Assembly: GCF_000499845.2 (NCBI RefSeq)
Contig: NC_023751.2
Coordinates: 33,912,309 to 33,976,308 of the forward strand
DNA: 64,000 nt
Source: Phaseolus vulgaris
Lineage: Eukaryota; Streptophyta; Magnoliopsida; Fabales; Fabaceae
Direction of reading: 5' to 3'
The stretch's first letter is position 1. Each line of letters opens with the position of its first letter. The translations under genes were made by a program, and so were the position numbers. Shown here one piece after another: positions 24,328 through 38,000 of this stretch. The notes below the pieces were generated by a model. It saw only the letters and a list, made by a program, of their open reading frames with translations, did no database searches and was not told the DNA's origin.

Positions 24328-25285
24328 CACTAAAAAAATATCAAATTTACCGAACCCTAAACCCTAAAGATTTTTACCTATGTGAATCTGTAGGTAAATT
24401 CAGCATTATCTACAGATATTATCCATTATCTATAGGTAAATTTAACATTATTTACAAATATTATCCATGGATCTAAATTCGTAGGTAAATTCAACTATAT
24501 TTGCAAACTATTATCCACAGTTGTCTTCCCGTAGGTAAATTTTATAATATCTACAAAGTTTTCTCACAAATATAAATAAATTCAATATTATTATTAATCA
24601 TTAATATAAATATTTTTATTAAAAATATTAATATTTTAAGAATATAAATAATCTTAATAATTTTAAAAGTTTTAAAAATACAAATAATATTAATCATAAT
24701 AATTATATACCTAATATTAAAAATATTCTTATAATAGAAATAATTATCAAATCATAAAAAATGTTCATAAACAATAATAGTAAATAATAATCCTAATTAA
24801 TAGGTATATATACTATTAATATTATAAAATTAATAATATTAATATTAATAATATTTGGTAATATTTCATAATATTTGATAATATTTAATGATATTTAATA
24901 ATATTTAATATTATTCATAAAATTAATAATAGTTATAATAGTTATAATATTTAATAATATTTATAATAGTTATAATAGTTATAATATTGAATAATATTTA
25001 TAATAAATATAATATTTAATAATATTTATAATAAATATAATATTTATAATAGTTATAATATTTATAATAGTTATAATATTTAATAATATTTATAATAGTT
25101 ATAATATTTAATAATATTAATAATAATAAATTAATATTATGAATAATATTATTATAGTAATTAATAATGTTATTAATTTGAAAATTAATATTATTAATTA
25201 AATTAATAATATGAATGATATTAAATATATTATTATTGATAATCACACTAATAAATATAGTAATAATCATAAAACTTGACTAGTG
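24328..25285. mobile_element. Putative non-autonomous CACTA element filled with TAATATT repeats
   Basis: The segment begins CACTA (24328-24332) and ends TAGTG (25281-25285), and is flanked on both sides by the trinucleotide CTA (24325-24327, 25286-25288). That is the 3-bp target duplication and terminal pentamer of the CACTA superfamily. Just inside the left end the motif GTAGGTAAATT recurs four times (24390, 24432, 24481, 24531), like CACTA subterminal repeats. The interior from about 24560 is almost wholly degenerate TAATATTTATAAT repeats and encodes nothing. Beyond CACTA the two termini do not match well, so this remains a candidate. Confidence 0.5.
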
Positions 25286-25506
25286 CTATTATGGTCATTG
25301 TTTTGAGTTTGGTGCATGCATAACTTGTAACAACATTTTTTTTTAAACCCAAGAGACACTCCTTACGATACGCCAACTTCTCTTTTCTCTCTCCCTCTCT
25401 CCAACTCTCTCCCTCCTCTTTTAATTTTCTCTCTCAATCTTCATTTATTTTAGAATATGATCGGACCATGTTGTAGCTGACAAGTTAAGGAATATAAAAG
25501 CTTTAA

Positions 25507-26850
25507 TGTGTTCAGTGATCATAAAAGCTTGAAGTATTTGTTTGATCAAAAGGAGCTTAATATGAGGCAGAGAAGGTTGAAATTTTTAAAGGACTATGAT
25601 TTCAAGCTAATATACCATCCCAGGAAGGCAAATATTGGTGCAGTTGCGTTGAGTCGTAAAAAGATATAAATGTCATCGCTTATGATTAGAGAGCTACAAT
25701 TGATTGAAGATTTTAGGAGTATGAATTTGGAGGTTTTCATGTCTTCAAATTGCATTAGTTGTAATACACTTGTTATAACTAATGAATTTCTGAAGAAGGT
25801 GAAGGAGAAGCAGTTGGAAGATTCAAAGTTGAAGAACTTCATGGACTTATTAAATACTGACAAAGCTAAAGACTGAGTGAATGGTATTTTGAGATTCAAA
25901 AATAGAATATGCATACCAGAAGATAATGAACTAAAACAAACTGTGTTATCTGAAGGTCATAAAAGCAAACTCAGTTTACATCCAGGAATGACCAAGATGT
26001 ATCAAGATCTCAAGAAGTCATATTGGTGGCATGGCATGAAAAATGATGTAGCTAAGTTTGTAGTTGCTTGCTTGAATTGTCAAAAATCAAAGATTGAACA
26101 TCAACGATCTGGAGGCATGTTAACTCAGTTAGACATTCCAGTGTGGAAGTGGGACAATATCTCAATGGATTTTTCTTACCCAGTTACCACGTACTTTGAG
26201 GAAGCATGACTTTGTTTGGGTCATTGTGGATAAGTTGACAAAGACGATACACTTCCTACCTATAGACTTGAGAATCTCTATGTGAAAGTTGGCTCAGGTT
26301 TACATAGATGAAATAGTCATATTGCATGGTGTACCCTCCAACATAGTTTCAGATAGAGATCCTAGATTCACCTCCAAATTCTGGAAAACACTTCAAGAAG
26401 CTTTGGGGAGTAAACTCAGAATTAGTTCATCGTACCATCCTTAAACTGATGGACAATCAGAGAGAACTATCCAGTCCTTAGAGTATTTGCTTAGGACTTG
26501 TGTGTTAGATCATTTTGGTAGTTGGGATGAAATTCTACCTTTGGTAGAGTTCACTTACAATAACAGTTACCAAGCTAGCATAGGAATGGCTCCTTTCGAG
26601 GGATTGTATGGAAGAAAGTGCATGACACCTCTGTGTTGGTTTCAGGATGGTGAGAGTGTGTTAATTGGACTAGAATTAATACAACAAACAATAAGAAAGT
26701 CCAAATGATTCAAGAAAGGTTGAAAACATCTCTCAGCAGGCAAAAGTCTTATGCAGATCAAAGAAGAAGAGCTTTAGAATTCTCTGCGGGTGAGCATGTC
26801 TTTTTGAGAGTTACACCTTTCACTGGTGTAGGAAGAGCTTTAGTTGAAGA
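25507..26850 (+). pseudogene. Ty3/gypsy retrotransposon pol relic (RNase H and integrase)
   Basis: The + strand encodes, with several stops and frame changes, the end of RNase H ([18 protein letters not shown] from 25508), a linker, an H2C2 zinc-binding integrase module (LHPG...YWWHGM...CLNCQ, about 25970-26090) and the integrase catalytic core (VDKLTKTIHFLP near 26225; [12 protein letters not shown] near 26350; TDGQSERT near 26445). It runs to a C-terminal stretch ending near 26850. Motif order and wording match plant chromovirus-type gypsy elements (Tekay-like is my best guess). Both LTRs, gag, protease and most of reverse transcriptase are missing. A CT-rich tract (25378-25440) precedes it. 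Confidence 0.85.
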
Positions 26851-27379
26851 AATAACTATTCAAATTATATATAAAGGAGGGTAAGCCACTAAATACTCAT
26901 TTTGATCAGCTTAATTCTATTTTAGTGAAACTTCGAGACATAAACATAGAATAAAAGAAGAAAACACAATGATGATTCAAATAACCTTTTTCTTTGTCTT
27001 ATGAGAACTTGGTAACTTTTTTAGTGTAGGAAAAAAATTATAATATAATTGAAGATGTTAAGTTCACCCTCTATAAAAGAGAATTGCACCTTAAAGCATT
27101 TGTGAATTATGATTTTAGGCTAGTAGTCATAAAAAAAGACAAGAAGATCAAGAAGTAGAGAAAGACAAAGGTTGATCTAAAATACATTTGTAAATACCGC
27201 AAACAATCATGGTATTGGTGGAAAGATTCTCCAAGATTGGGAAAACAGGAACAAACTATCATTTACATGTCATCTTATCAATACATGATTAGTTGTTGCA
27301 CAAAAATTGTCTAACTAATGAGTCTTGAATTTTAATTTCTTCTTTCATATGAGTCTTTGGAAAGACTTCTTTCCTGATT

Positions 27380-27760
27380 TACTAGGTTTGAAGATTTTGA
27401 ATAGGATAGTGTTATTGGACAATAATGTTTCCTACGAGACTATTGGTATACTCTCTATTTGGAAAAGGAGACATGATAGCATTATTCAAACATTTACCAA
27501 CATTATATGTGAAGTTAAACAAGAACCTTATATCCATTGAAACTTTGGATGGATATGAATGTTACATGTGTTGTGTTAAGGGTGGTGTCATACAAATCAA
27601 TGGAGAAGTGGTGTTGTGTTGATGCAAATGTCAATAAAGGGAATTTGTATTTCTTTCAAGGATTTTCTATAGTTGCGTCTAAGAATGCAATTGTCATGTC
27701 ACCTAACACCTCGTTTGATACTTTGTGGCATATTCACCTAGGTCAGTAGTCTATGATTTG
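27380..27760 (+). pseudogene. Ty1/copia gag-pre-integrase fragment
   Basis: Three overlapping + frames carry pieces of the region between protease and integrase of a copia polyprotein. These are a KNLISIETLDGYE block (about 27520), GNLYFFQG (about 27640) and DTLWHIHLG (about 27720-27745), the last being the LWHxRLGH signature in altered form. Two frameshifts separate them. No LTRs are visible. Confidence 0.65.
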
Positions 27761-30540
27761 GTTATTTTGTCCAAATAATGGTTACTAGATAACTAGAAAG
27801 TGAAATTTTTTCATTTTGTGTTTTGGAATCAACATAGACATAACTTTAAGATAGAGCTATAGAAATAAAGGTCACTTTAGACTACATCCATGCAGATTGG
27901 TGAAAGTTACCATATATTTCTCTTTATCATCGATGATTAAACAATATTTACTTTGACATTTATGATGAAATGGAGAAAAAAAACATTCATTAATTTTGAG
28001 CATTAGATATTTCAAATATTTAACCTTAAAAAAATATAGTTAAGTGTCTAATTTTTTTTTTGTCTAAGCCTCAACTTTTAAAAAAAAATATCTAAATTGC
28101 TAAAAGTTGTTGAAATCCTCAACTATATAGACAATATATATAAAAAAATTAATGGAAAAACAATAACAATCATGGTATGACCTCATTAAAACAAATACTT
28201 TATACCTTAAATTTTTAAAAATATCAAAATTCGGACAAGATGCACCGATTTTCAGCAATGGATTTTCAGCAATGGAGTATGAGCAAGCATCAAGTTGATT
28301 ACTCTGCCGCCACATACCTCCTTTGAATTTATATATAAAGATTATTTTATTTTTATTCTAATAAAATAATTACACAACTTTTTATTTTTTTATTTTTATT
28401 TTTATTAATGGTAAATATATTTGTAAATTAATTAAAAATAAACAAAATTATAATCAGTGAAAGATTAATTAATATAATTTTGAACGTTACAAATAAATAG
28501 AAACAAATAGTGTTGCATTTGTATTAATAGTACTCGGTACCATGAGTGTCACCGAAACAGCACCTCAAATTTATCTTCAACTATGACTCAACATTAGTTT
28601 TACATGCACATATTCTCTTGTACAAATATTCTTACACGTGTTCATTAGTGTCTTTTAAATGAGTTATTTATTTTCTATATGATCCAATTTTCAATTTTTA
28701 ATTAAAAATAAAAATGTGAATGGATCGGCACAAAATAGAAAAATGCATTGGCACTTAGTTACGGTTTATTAGACACGTGGCAAACAAAGAAAGGTAAACA
28801 ACAAACCTATTTCCTTAGGAGTTGCTTATTGCATATCCAAAACTTTTTTTTACATGCATATGTAAAAGAAAAAAAAAAAAACTTCAATAATAATATAGCT
28901 GATGAAAGATTTTAACTTTTTGTTTTTTCAATTTATATTTTGAATTTTCTCTTTCTTCCTCCATTTAAAGAAAAGAAAAAGAAAGTTTGTATTATATATA
29001 TGTTGTGAGAATGCTAATATTTCTTTATAATTATATTCTTTTAATTGTACAATTATGTTCCATTTATCTGTTTAGAAACCAATTCAATAATTTCAAAGTT
29101 GGGTTGTTATGTATTTTGGAGTAAAAATATCAGATTAATTTAATATTTTTATATTTATCAAATTCATTATTATTATTAATATTAATGTTGTCTTATTGTT
29201 ATTAATATTAGAATTATAATATTATTATAACCTAATTTTTAATTATTATTAAATTTTTTTTTTATTGTTATTATCTTATTTAAATATCATAAAAATGAGA
29301 GGGTAAATGCTATGAAAAAAATATAATAATAATAATTATTATTATTGTGAGATGGTTTTCTATTTAGTAGAGATTATTTTTTAAATATAATAAAAGTTAA
29401 AATTATATATTATATTGATTATATAAATTATAATTATAATTTTTTAATTTTTTAATTATTTATTTATAAATTTTATTATTTTATTAAACTTTTCTTTCTT
29501 AAAGTTTCTTTTGACTTTTTGTTTTAATATTTTAGAGTTGGTTAAGTCTTTTTTTCTCAATCAAATATGATCAATTAAAAGAATATGTTATTCTAGAAAT
29601 GATAGTTAAATAGAATTGAAAACTTTTTTTTTTTTACATGTGATACATTGTTTAATCGATCAACAAAATAACACATTTGTTAATATGGTTCCCAATAACT
29701 CTTAACATATGTCTAGTTATCCTTTAAGAAACTTTTTAAATGGTTCTACTAATAAAAACTTGATTAAAAACCATTTCTGATTATCTCTTCTAAATCTTTT
29801 TGAAATTGAGTATTTTTAGTTACCACTCATGATTACAAACTCATTGATAGATGCTAATGATGATTACTCTAGAAAAGAGGATATAACAAAATGAATAATA
29901 CAAAGATTTCACATTTTTCACAAAGATAAACTACACTACACTTGAGCTATTTGAATGTTGTATATCTTATAAGACTTCGATGATGAACACTTGAAATATT
30001 TGATCTATATAGTCTTCAAGAAAATTATTGTTACTTGGTGTAATATTTAGATAAAATATTCTCTTAATGCAAAATAATATAAACACTAATCTTGTGTCCA
30101 AATATTACTTAGTATTTAAGTGAATTTCTTGTCCAATGCCAGGTATGGAAGATTGCAGTTTCTTATTTCGATATGTTTTATTAAAATGTAAGATATGATT
30201 ATTAGAGACTGAGTGTGGACCTATTGTAGTAAAAGATGGGAACATTAGACATTATACTGTTCTTGTAGTGCTTTTTACTCGACTAAGATATCAAGTTTCC
30301 ACTAATGAAGTGACATCCTCCACTTGTGTTTTTTCCTTTCTACTTCTTTTCTCAAGTGTAGTTTGCAACATAATATCCTTGCAATTTAAAGGTTTTTCAT
30401 CCTTTAAAGACCAAGACTAATAGTACATTTCAAATAACACAGGATACATTTCAAATAACGAAAGATGCATTTAACTACTTTAAGATGCATTTTCTTTGGG
30501 TCAGATTAAAAACAAGCATATAAACACACTCAAACATGGT
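27761..30540. other. Intergenic region, no gene seen
   Basis: AT-rich DNA. A perfect ABRE-like ACACGTGGC near 28772 stands alone with no gene beside it. Low-complexity ATT and TTA repeats lie around 29150-29480. Confidence 0.5.
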
Positions 30541-30740
30541 GTTTGGCCTAAACCGTGTTAGGTAGAGGAGAGAACTCATAATCTAATTTAGATGACGTTA
30601 TCAACTTGCTTGATTAACTTTCTATACCAAGAAGAGAACATGTTTGACCTAGACCTTGTTAGGTAGAGGAGAGAACCCACAATCTAATGTAGATGATGTA
30701 ATCAACTTTGCTTGATTAACTTTCTATACCAAAAAGTGAA
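30541..30740. repeat. Tandem duplication of a ~101-bp unit
   Basis: The unit starting GTTTGGCCTAAACC at 30541 is repeated at 30642 as GTTTGACCTAGACC. Both copies share GTTAGGTAGAGGAGAGAA and CTTGATTAACTTTCTATACC at matching places. It borders the copia relic that follows and may derive from it. Confidence 0.85.
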
Positions 30741-30744
30741 GGTT

Positions 30745-30821
30745 ATATACATTGGTGTCTTTATCTCCTTAGCTTAATCTAACTTGAACTTCTTTAAAAG
30801 CTCTTTGACATACTTCGTCTA

Positions 30822-30875
<54 letters not shown>

Positions 30876-30960
30876 CTACTTGTTTTATTTGCTAACACAT
30901 GAAGAATCATAGTTTTCCCATCATGCTCATTTTAAACTCGTTTCACATAAGCACAAAAAA
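30745..30960 (-). pseudogene. Ty1/copia reverse transcriptase fragment
   Basis: The minus strand reads LLKKFKLD followed by KEIKTPM (about 30815-30755), the end of a copia reverse transcriptase (compare the family pattern LKKFxM...KPxxTPM). It is interrupted by the (TA)n tract at 30823-30869. Short, with stops, and no LTR visible. Confidence 0.5.
30823..30869. repeat. (TA)n microsatellite
   Basis: About 23 uninterrupted TA units. Confidence 0.95.
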
Positions 30961-30969
30961 AAATCATTA

Positions 30970-33900
30970 CAAAGTGATTATTTTAGTAACATCAAAATTA
31001 ATATAAAAAAAACATAGATTTAGTGATTACATTGTGAAACATGTAATCTCACTTCCATATAATACAATCTCTTATGCAACCCTCAAGAGGTATTATAATG
31101 CCCTTGCATAAACCTATTATAAACAAATGTAACAAATGAATTATAAGTCAACAAAAGAAATAAGAATGATATCACATTTTTGTGATGAGTACTAAAGAAT
31201 TATTAAAGCAAAAGTAAGCAAATCCGAAATACAAAACCTTTTCAAGTGCTTTTAGATTATTTCTTAAAAATAATTATCTAACAATTAAATACCTTAACTA
31301 AAAAAAAGCTAAAATAAATACTTGAATCTTAACCCTATTATTTATGAAACTTCTTTCTTTGATAAATATAAGATTGTTTTAACGATCCTTTAATCAGCAT
31401 TATCAATAATAAAACTTAATTGATTTCACAATCATCAATGTTTCATGAACTATATGGAAACTCAAGCATGATTGGTAACCAAGAACAAAAAAATATCGTG
31501 GATTGGATTGGTTCTTTAAAAGACAAGTTTCATTTCATCATTTTGTTCATTACAAGTTAAAATTCATATGTTATAAGCATGAATTTTCTAATTAGAAACC
31601 CAAACCAAGAATCTGCATGATTTTTCTAATTAAATAATCTATTAATAATATCTTTAGATAAAACACTAACCTAAAAAGAAGGTTTTTTTTTCTAATATAT
31701 AATTCTCAGAGTTATATAATAAAGCACCAAGTCTCGTATAACACAAAGTTTTGGCAGATAGAAGTTTTGAATGATTTTTCTTTTATCGAAAAAAATTAAT
31801 AAATTAAAGAAAATATTTTAGAACTATTTCAATCCTTATATAAGAATTAATCAGAATTAATTTATGTGAGAGATATGAACCTTTCAATTTTCTATTATTC
31901 AAATAAGCGTTCATAATATATAGATAAAATTGACATTATGTTGGAATGGCCGATTAAATTGAAGTCTTTATATGCGTCATTAGTTATGTAGTTAATTAAA
32001 ATGATAATTTATTGTAATTATTTAAGTTTCTAGTCTTTTAGGTGTGCTTGTGTTTTAGAAGTTAGTGCGATGAACTATTAAAGGGAAATATAACGTCTAT
32101 TGACCATTATGTATGCATTCACTAAATGTCCGAAATCATCTTTCATCCTTCATAAAGACATTCAACTTTTAATTAAAAAGCCTAAACACCATATAAAGCT
32201 CTTTTTTACTATAATCAATTAACAATGCTAATGATTATTAATATATAGTTTTGTTTTAATCTCTTAAATAATTATGTTATCAATATATTGATCATTTAAA
32301 ATTAATTAGTCATATGTCATCTCATAAAACAAGGTATTATTGAAAAGGAGAAAAAAATAACAAAATCATGGAAGACTAGAATAAACTGATATAAAGAAAA
32401 AAAAACTCAACAAACACCACAACTAACCTATACAAAATAAAACCTGGGGAAGTAGAAACATGTTATGAAAAAAAAATATAATCTAATAATTGAAGGTAAA
32501 ATATCATACCACTTAAAATCTAAGTTATTATTGATATCAAGAAAAGCTAATTTGTCAACATAATTAACTAAGTTATTTTTTATTTTAGGCAACACTTCAC
32601 TAAGTTACTTATATAATTATCGATTAAATATAGAAAAGATAACGGTTTAAAAAAAAAATAGTTTAAGGATTATCAATGATCACATTAAACGTAAAACCAT
32701 TGCTTATTTATATCATACTTTTTTAAGTGTTATTTTTAGAATGTGAGTTAATTAAATTATCTTAATATATCAATCCTTACTAAATTTAAAACTAATTATT
32801 CATTAGATTAAATTAAATGTATCGTCAATACTTTTAATTAAATTGAACAAGTCTTATTATATCTTCTTACTAAATTTAAAATCAATTAATCATAAATTTA
32901 TTTAAATAAATTATCTCTTAATATATTGATTTTGATCATTAAATTTTATTGTCAATTAATTAATTATTTCAATTAAACATATTTGAGCATCACAATGCTA
33001 CACCTCAGTGTTAGTCAGTTTTTTTCTATAATACTGCATTAATTAAAATGTGTCTTTCACTTAACATTATTTGATAACTATTCATTCCTCCAATAGTATA
33101 TGCATGAACTATTTATGGACAAGAAATTGCTAAGTAACGCTGTTTATATAACCAATTTTACTTATTAACATGACACGTCATTTAATTCATAATTCAATGT
33201 TTTTTTGTTAAAAAAATTAAGAATTGAAAAATATAAATCAGATTAAAATAAACTAAATAATGCATTTGAAATGTTCTATCTCTTAAATAATAATTATCAA
33301 CAAAATTAAAATCAATTAAACACTAATTATAATTACATATTGTATCTTTGAATATGTTTAGCTTAAAAGTAGCATATTTGTGATTAAAAAATATAATATT
33401 TTTTAATACTAAATTGAAACTTTAAATCCATACTAATATTTTAATATTTAATAGTGTCATGTGATAAGACAAGTAACCACTTATTAGAAATGTAAGGTTG
33501 TTTTTATTATGTTATTAGAATGTAAGTTAAATAAATTTAAAGAATAAAAAAGATAAGAGAGAAAACGCAACTTGGCTACAGCTGGTTATTTTGTGTCTTT
33601 TTCATGAAATAAAAGAAAAAGGAGAGAGAGATTATTTGAGATATTATTGCAGTTTGGTTTAGTAACGACAAATAGTTGTGGAGTGGGACTTGACCACGTC
33701 ACTTTCACTCTAAACCAAAGGCTATAATATATACTATCTTCAATTCAGTGGGCTCTATGATGCAATCTCTTATTTACTCAATATTATTATCTCTTAAAAT
33801 TATTTAAATTATTATGTTACACCTTTAAAATAATATTAAGATTTAATTTGAGGACTATTTTTATTTTTAGTATTTAATAATTTTTTCTTTAAACTAAATA

Positions 33901-34056
33901 TTAAATAAGTTACAAAACTTTGGTTAAAAGTTATGAGAACAATATTTATTTATAAATTGTTTATGTTTTTCCTAAAGGTTGAAAATATCTTTTTTTTTTT
34001 CTTTATCTCCTTGAGCTGCTATTCATTCTCATTAATGAGTCGCCAGATCTTTAGTC
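30970..34056. other. AT-rich intergenic region
   Basis: No recognisable gene, RNA or transposon termini. Many TTAATTAAATT-type words. I cannot exclude very old transposon debris. Confidence 0.5.
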
Positions 34057-34224
34057 ACTTTGATAACTAATTAGATACAAATTTAGAAACCATTTAACAA
34101 TAATATAAACTAATTTAGAAATCAATTTTTTTTAGTTTCTAAAATGATTTCTAATTTAGTTACTATAGCAATTAATTAGTTTTAGTATCTAAATTTGTTT
34201 CTTTTTCATGTTTTTCTTGTAGTG
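34057..34224. mobile_element. Truncated copy of the palindromic CACTA-type MITE
   Basis: About the right half of the element described at 38582-38972. It shares ACTAATTTAGAAA, TAGTTTCTAAAATGATTTC and TTCTTGTAGTG at the right end (34214-34224), which preserves the TAGTG terminus. The left half is missing. Confidence 0.65.
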
Positions 34225-34560
34225 CCGATAGAAAACACTCTGACGCTCAAGTCAGCAAAAAGGTTCGACACTCGGTTGTTAGAGTACTATAGATAATGAC
34301 GTACCTGTTTCTTGGAATGTGAGCTATTTAGATTACCTGTGTTGGACTTTCTTTATTGGGTCAGGTTAAGGGGTTGGACCGTGTTTAGGGCTGAGTTACC
34401 TAGTTCCTAATTACAAATTAGCATTGTTGACCTTGAATGAACATAATTGGACTTGAGCTATTGGTCGGTATGACGGACGCGTGCTTTGACTATGTTCAAT
34501 CGGTCCGTCATTGAGGTGCAATCGGTCTTACTGTCCTCACCGGTACAATGACAAAAGACT
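34225..34560. other. G+C-richer unclassified segment
   Basis: Clearly richer in G+C than the flanking kilobases, with repeated words such as CGGTC and GGTCGGT. No ORF above ~60 codons and no known family recognised. It may be an LTR fragment, but I found no termini. Confidence 0.3.
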
Positions 34561-35089
34561 TCAGAATTTGAAGAACAATCGCAAGAAATAATAAATATTA
34601 CTTAAAGTAACTTAGTCTAGAAAGAAATATATGTATAATGCAAATAAATTTATAATAATATGGAAGAGATTAAAAACAAATGTAAAAGGTTGCATAAACG
34701 TATATAACCGAAAGCAAATAAACAGAATAATCAACTAAATTTAATTTCTGAGTAAATTAAAATCAAGTAATTAAATATGAAATAGCATAAAGAAATTAAA
34801 AGAGAATTGAGTAGAATGCGAGATTTTCTTTCATAAGGATACACTGATCAATGTTTGGTTTTCTATGACTATAATAAAAACATTTTATATTGGTTGATTC
34901 TAAATTTTGCATTATGTTCAATTCTTATTTAAAATATACTTCAAAGATTTTATTAGTAGTAATAGTGAGTAATTAGATAAGCAAACACTGAAGATAATAA
35001 TTACTTTACACATAAAAAGATTAAAAAAAATCAATCATTTGTCTCTAAATGTTGTTTACTTCTTTCTTTTGAATCAATTCTTAACTAAG

Positions 35090-38000
35090 TGAAGTTTCTG
35101 AATGCATTAGTATTTTCATTTCCCTTACATAATGTAATTTGAATATCTTTAGAAGCATCTTTACATACTTCATTTAATGTATGGATATGATGTTTGTCTA
35201 CTAGATTTGTAGATATTGTGAAGAATTTTAATTTTCTAATCATTCTCATATTGAATCCATCCTACATAAGCTTAGAAAATTACAAAACTTCATTAATATC
35301 ACTAAACTTGTTTATCGACAAGAATTTGCATAGAAACATAATTTTCCTCTTTTAAATCCATTGCATATTATAAAAGAGTTCAACATCTCCTAGAACATGT
35401 TTTAGACCATAAAAAGTTTTGTTAAGTTTGAAAATATGGTTTGGAAACAACACTCTTAAATTTATAGGGTTGTTTTATATAAACTTCTTGATAAGATCAT
35501 TTAGGAATGCATTTTTTACATTCATTTGGTACAATTTCATACTACTAAAGGCAACAAATAAAATTTTGTACTAACAATAGAAGCACAAGTTTCAACGTTA
35601 TCTGAATCTTCTTGTTGTGAGTAACCTTTGGCCACAAGCCTTGTCTTATTTCTCACAACCTTCCCTTCCTTATTCAACTTGTTTTTTAAAATTTACTTCG
35701 CTCCTATTATAGATATGTCCTCTACTAGACTCATAAGCTTTCATGTATCACTCTTTTGGAATTGATCTATAGTTTATCTTGCATGGATTTTACTTACTTT
35801 TCATTGTCTAATGAATCATTGATGTTCTTTGACTCTATGTAAGATATGAAGGTTGATTTAACTTGATGGAACAATGATACGATTGTTACTCATTCTTGTG
35901 GATCATGTAGTGTCTTCTTTCTCTTTGTTAACACGTTAAAATAATTAAATTATTAATATATTTATTCTTTGTGATATAATTATTTTTCTACTAAATCATG
36001 ACAAAAGAATGACATTGTACTTTCTTGTTCTATTTTACATGCATATTTGCTTATTCCTAGGAGAGAAAGAAAAAAAATATTTATCCACAAATCCTTCCTT
36101 TACTAAAACTACTACCTTATTTTACATGACCAGAAGAAACATATTAATTAGGAGGTTAATGTGAAGTGTGTGAGGCATGTAAAAAGTAATTACTACGAAT
36201 TTCTTTGGAATAATTGGGGCTTCCATGTTTGAAACAACTATTAGGATTGACAACCTTGTTCTTAAAAAATAACTAAATTGTCAATTATATTTGTGTCTCA
36301 ACTAGTTCTCGAAAAGACGACAATAAGAACTATGAATAATGGATTTGGGTAATTTGGCACCTTCATCTATTTAGTTTATATTTTTAAATGTATTTTTGTA
36401 TGCACATAGGGTAAAATAGAAAAGTGAGAACAAGTATCTTATAAAATAATATCATACAAAATAATATATATATATATATATATAAATAATGTTTTACAAT
36501 TTTATCAATAAAATATTTTAATTAAATAGACCAAATAAATTAAATAATATAAATAAATAAAATGAGGATATCTATCTTCTCTCTCCTATTTATACACATA
36601 CTTAAATATTTGCTTTTCTTTTAGCTTTAACTATAGCATTAACTCTCCTATCTGTCACGCTTATCTCTTCTCCCTTATTTTTTTAATTAAATTATTTTTT
36701 TATTTATTTTAGGGCCATATTATTTTTGAAAATAACCAAATATTTATAAATTCTAATACATTGAATATAAAAATATTGATTATAAATTTTTAGATGTTAC
36801 ATATCACCAATTAGTGCTTTGGATGAATTATTATTCACTTTCATTTGGTATGTTGTATGATTTCTATTGGATCATCTAACGGGTTTATAGATGTTTCTAG
36901 TGGTTCATAAGAGATTTCCTTCTCTTCTATAATTTCTTATATTCTAATATCTGGAAAAAAAATCATGTAGCTTTTAAATCTTATAGTTTTCCTCTTTTAA
37001 ATCCAACCTATAATTGAATCATATATGAATGATTTACGCAATAATAGAAATTTTATAGTTCAAGAATTTATAATGAAAATTACCTTTCCACAATTCATAA
37101 TGAGTTATTTTAATCAAAGTTCACATATAAATAATATTTTGTAAATTGTTGGAGATCCCACATCGACTAGAGATTAGAGCCTTTCATGGTATATAAGTGG
37201 GTGTAAACCTCACCCCATTGAGCCGGTTTTATGGGGTTGAGTTAGGCTTAAAGTCCACTTCGTAATATGGTATCAGAGCCATTTTGAGCCTATCCTAGCG
37301 AGTAATTAGCTTCTATCTATCACTCTCGGCGTGAGGGTTAAAGTCCATTTCGTAATATAAATAGTAGACAATATTTAATGATCCAATCCAAAAATATTTA
37401 GGAGTAGAGTTGGAATTTAACATAGTTCTTAACATTTTTTTTAAAGATATATTTTTTCTTTTCACAACATTATTCTGTTAAGGAGTTCTTAGAGTTGACA
37501 AATTATAGTTAATATCATAAATTTCACAAAAGAAATGAAAGTTTTCATTTTCAAAGTCATCTCTATTGTCACTTCTAATTGAAATACTAAACATTTTTAA
37601 TTTTTTAAAGGTGTTTACGTAATTTACAAAAGATTTTGAAAAACTCTGTCTTTTTTATTTAAGAATTTTATCCATGTCCATCTAGTATAGATGTATACTA
37701 TAACTAGACTTTACCTTATACCACTACGAGACATAATTCTAGTTGGACCAAATAGATATAAGTGTAAGAGATCTAAATGTCTCTTCCTTGGAACTTATTT
37801 ATACTCCATAAAGATATATTTATTCTTTTACCTTTTATACATGTTTCACAAAGAAGATTATCTTTGAATGACATTACTGACAATCCTCTTACGAGGTTGT
37901 GCTTATGCAATTTTGAAGATAATCTCAAACTTACATGTCCACTTTCTATTTCAAACACATTGATCTTCTATAATTGTTATGAGACATGAAGTTTTTTAAG

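Noticed and set aside
24355..24368. Telomere-like CCCTAAACCCTAAA
   Set aside because: Only two units inside a putative transposon; far too short for an interstitial telomere, and not near a gene start as a telo-box.
25016..25270. 84-codon minus-strand frame of Asn, Ile and Tyr
   Set aside because: Pure by-product of TAATATT repeats.
28771..28780. Perfect ABRE-like ACACGTGGC
   Set aside because: No gene within reach on either side; a single hexamer core is expected by chance in 64 kb.
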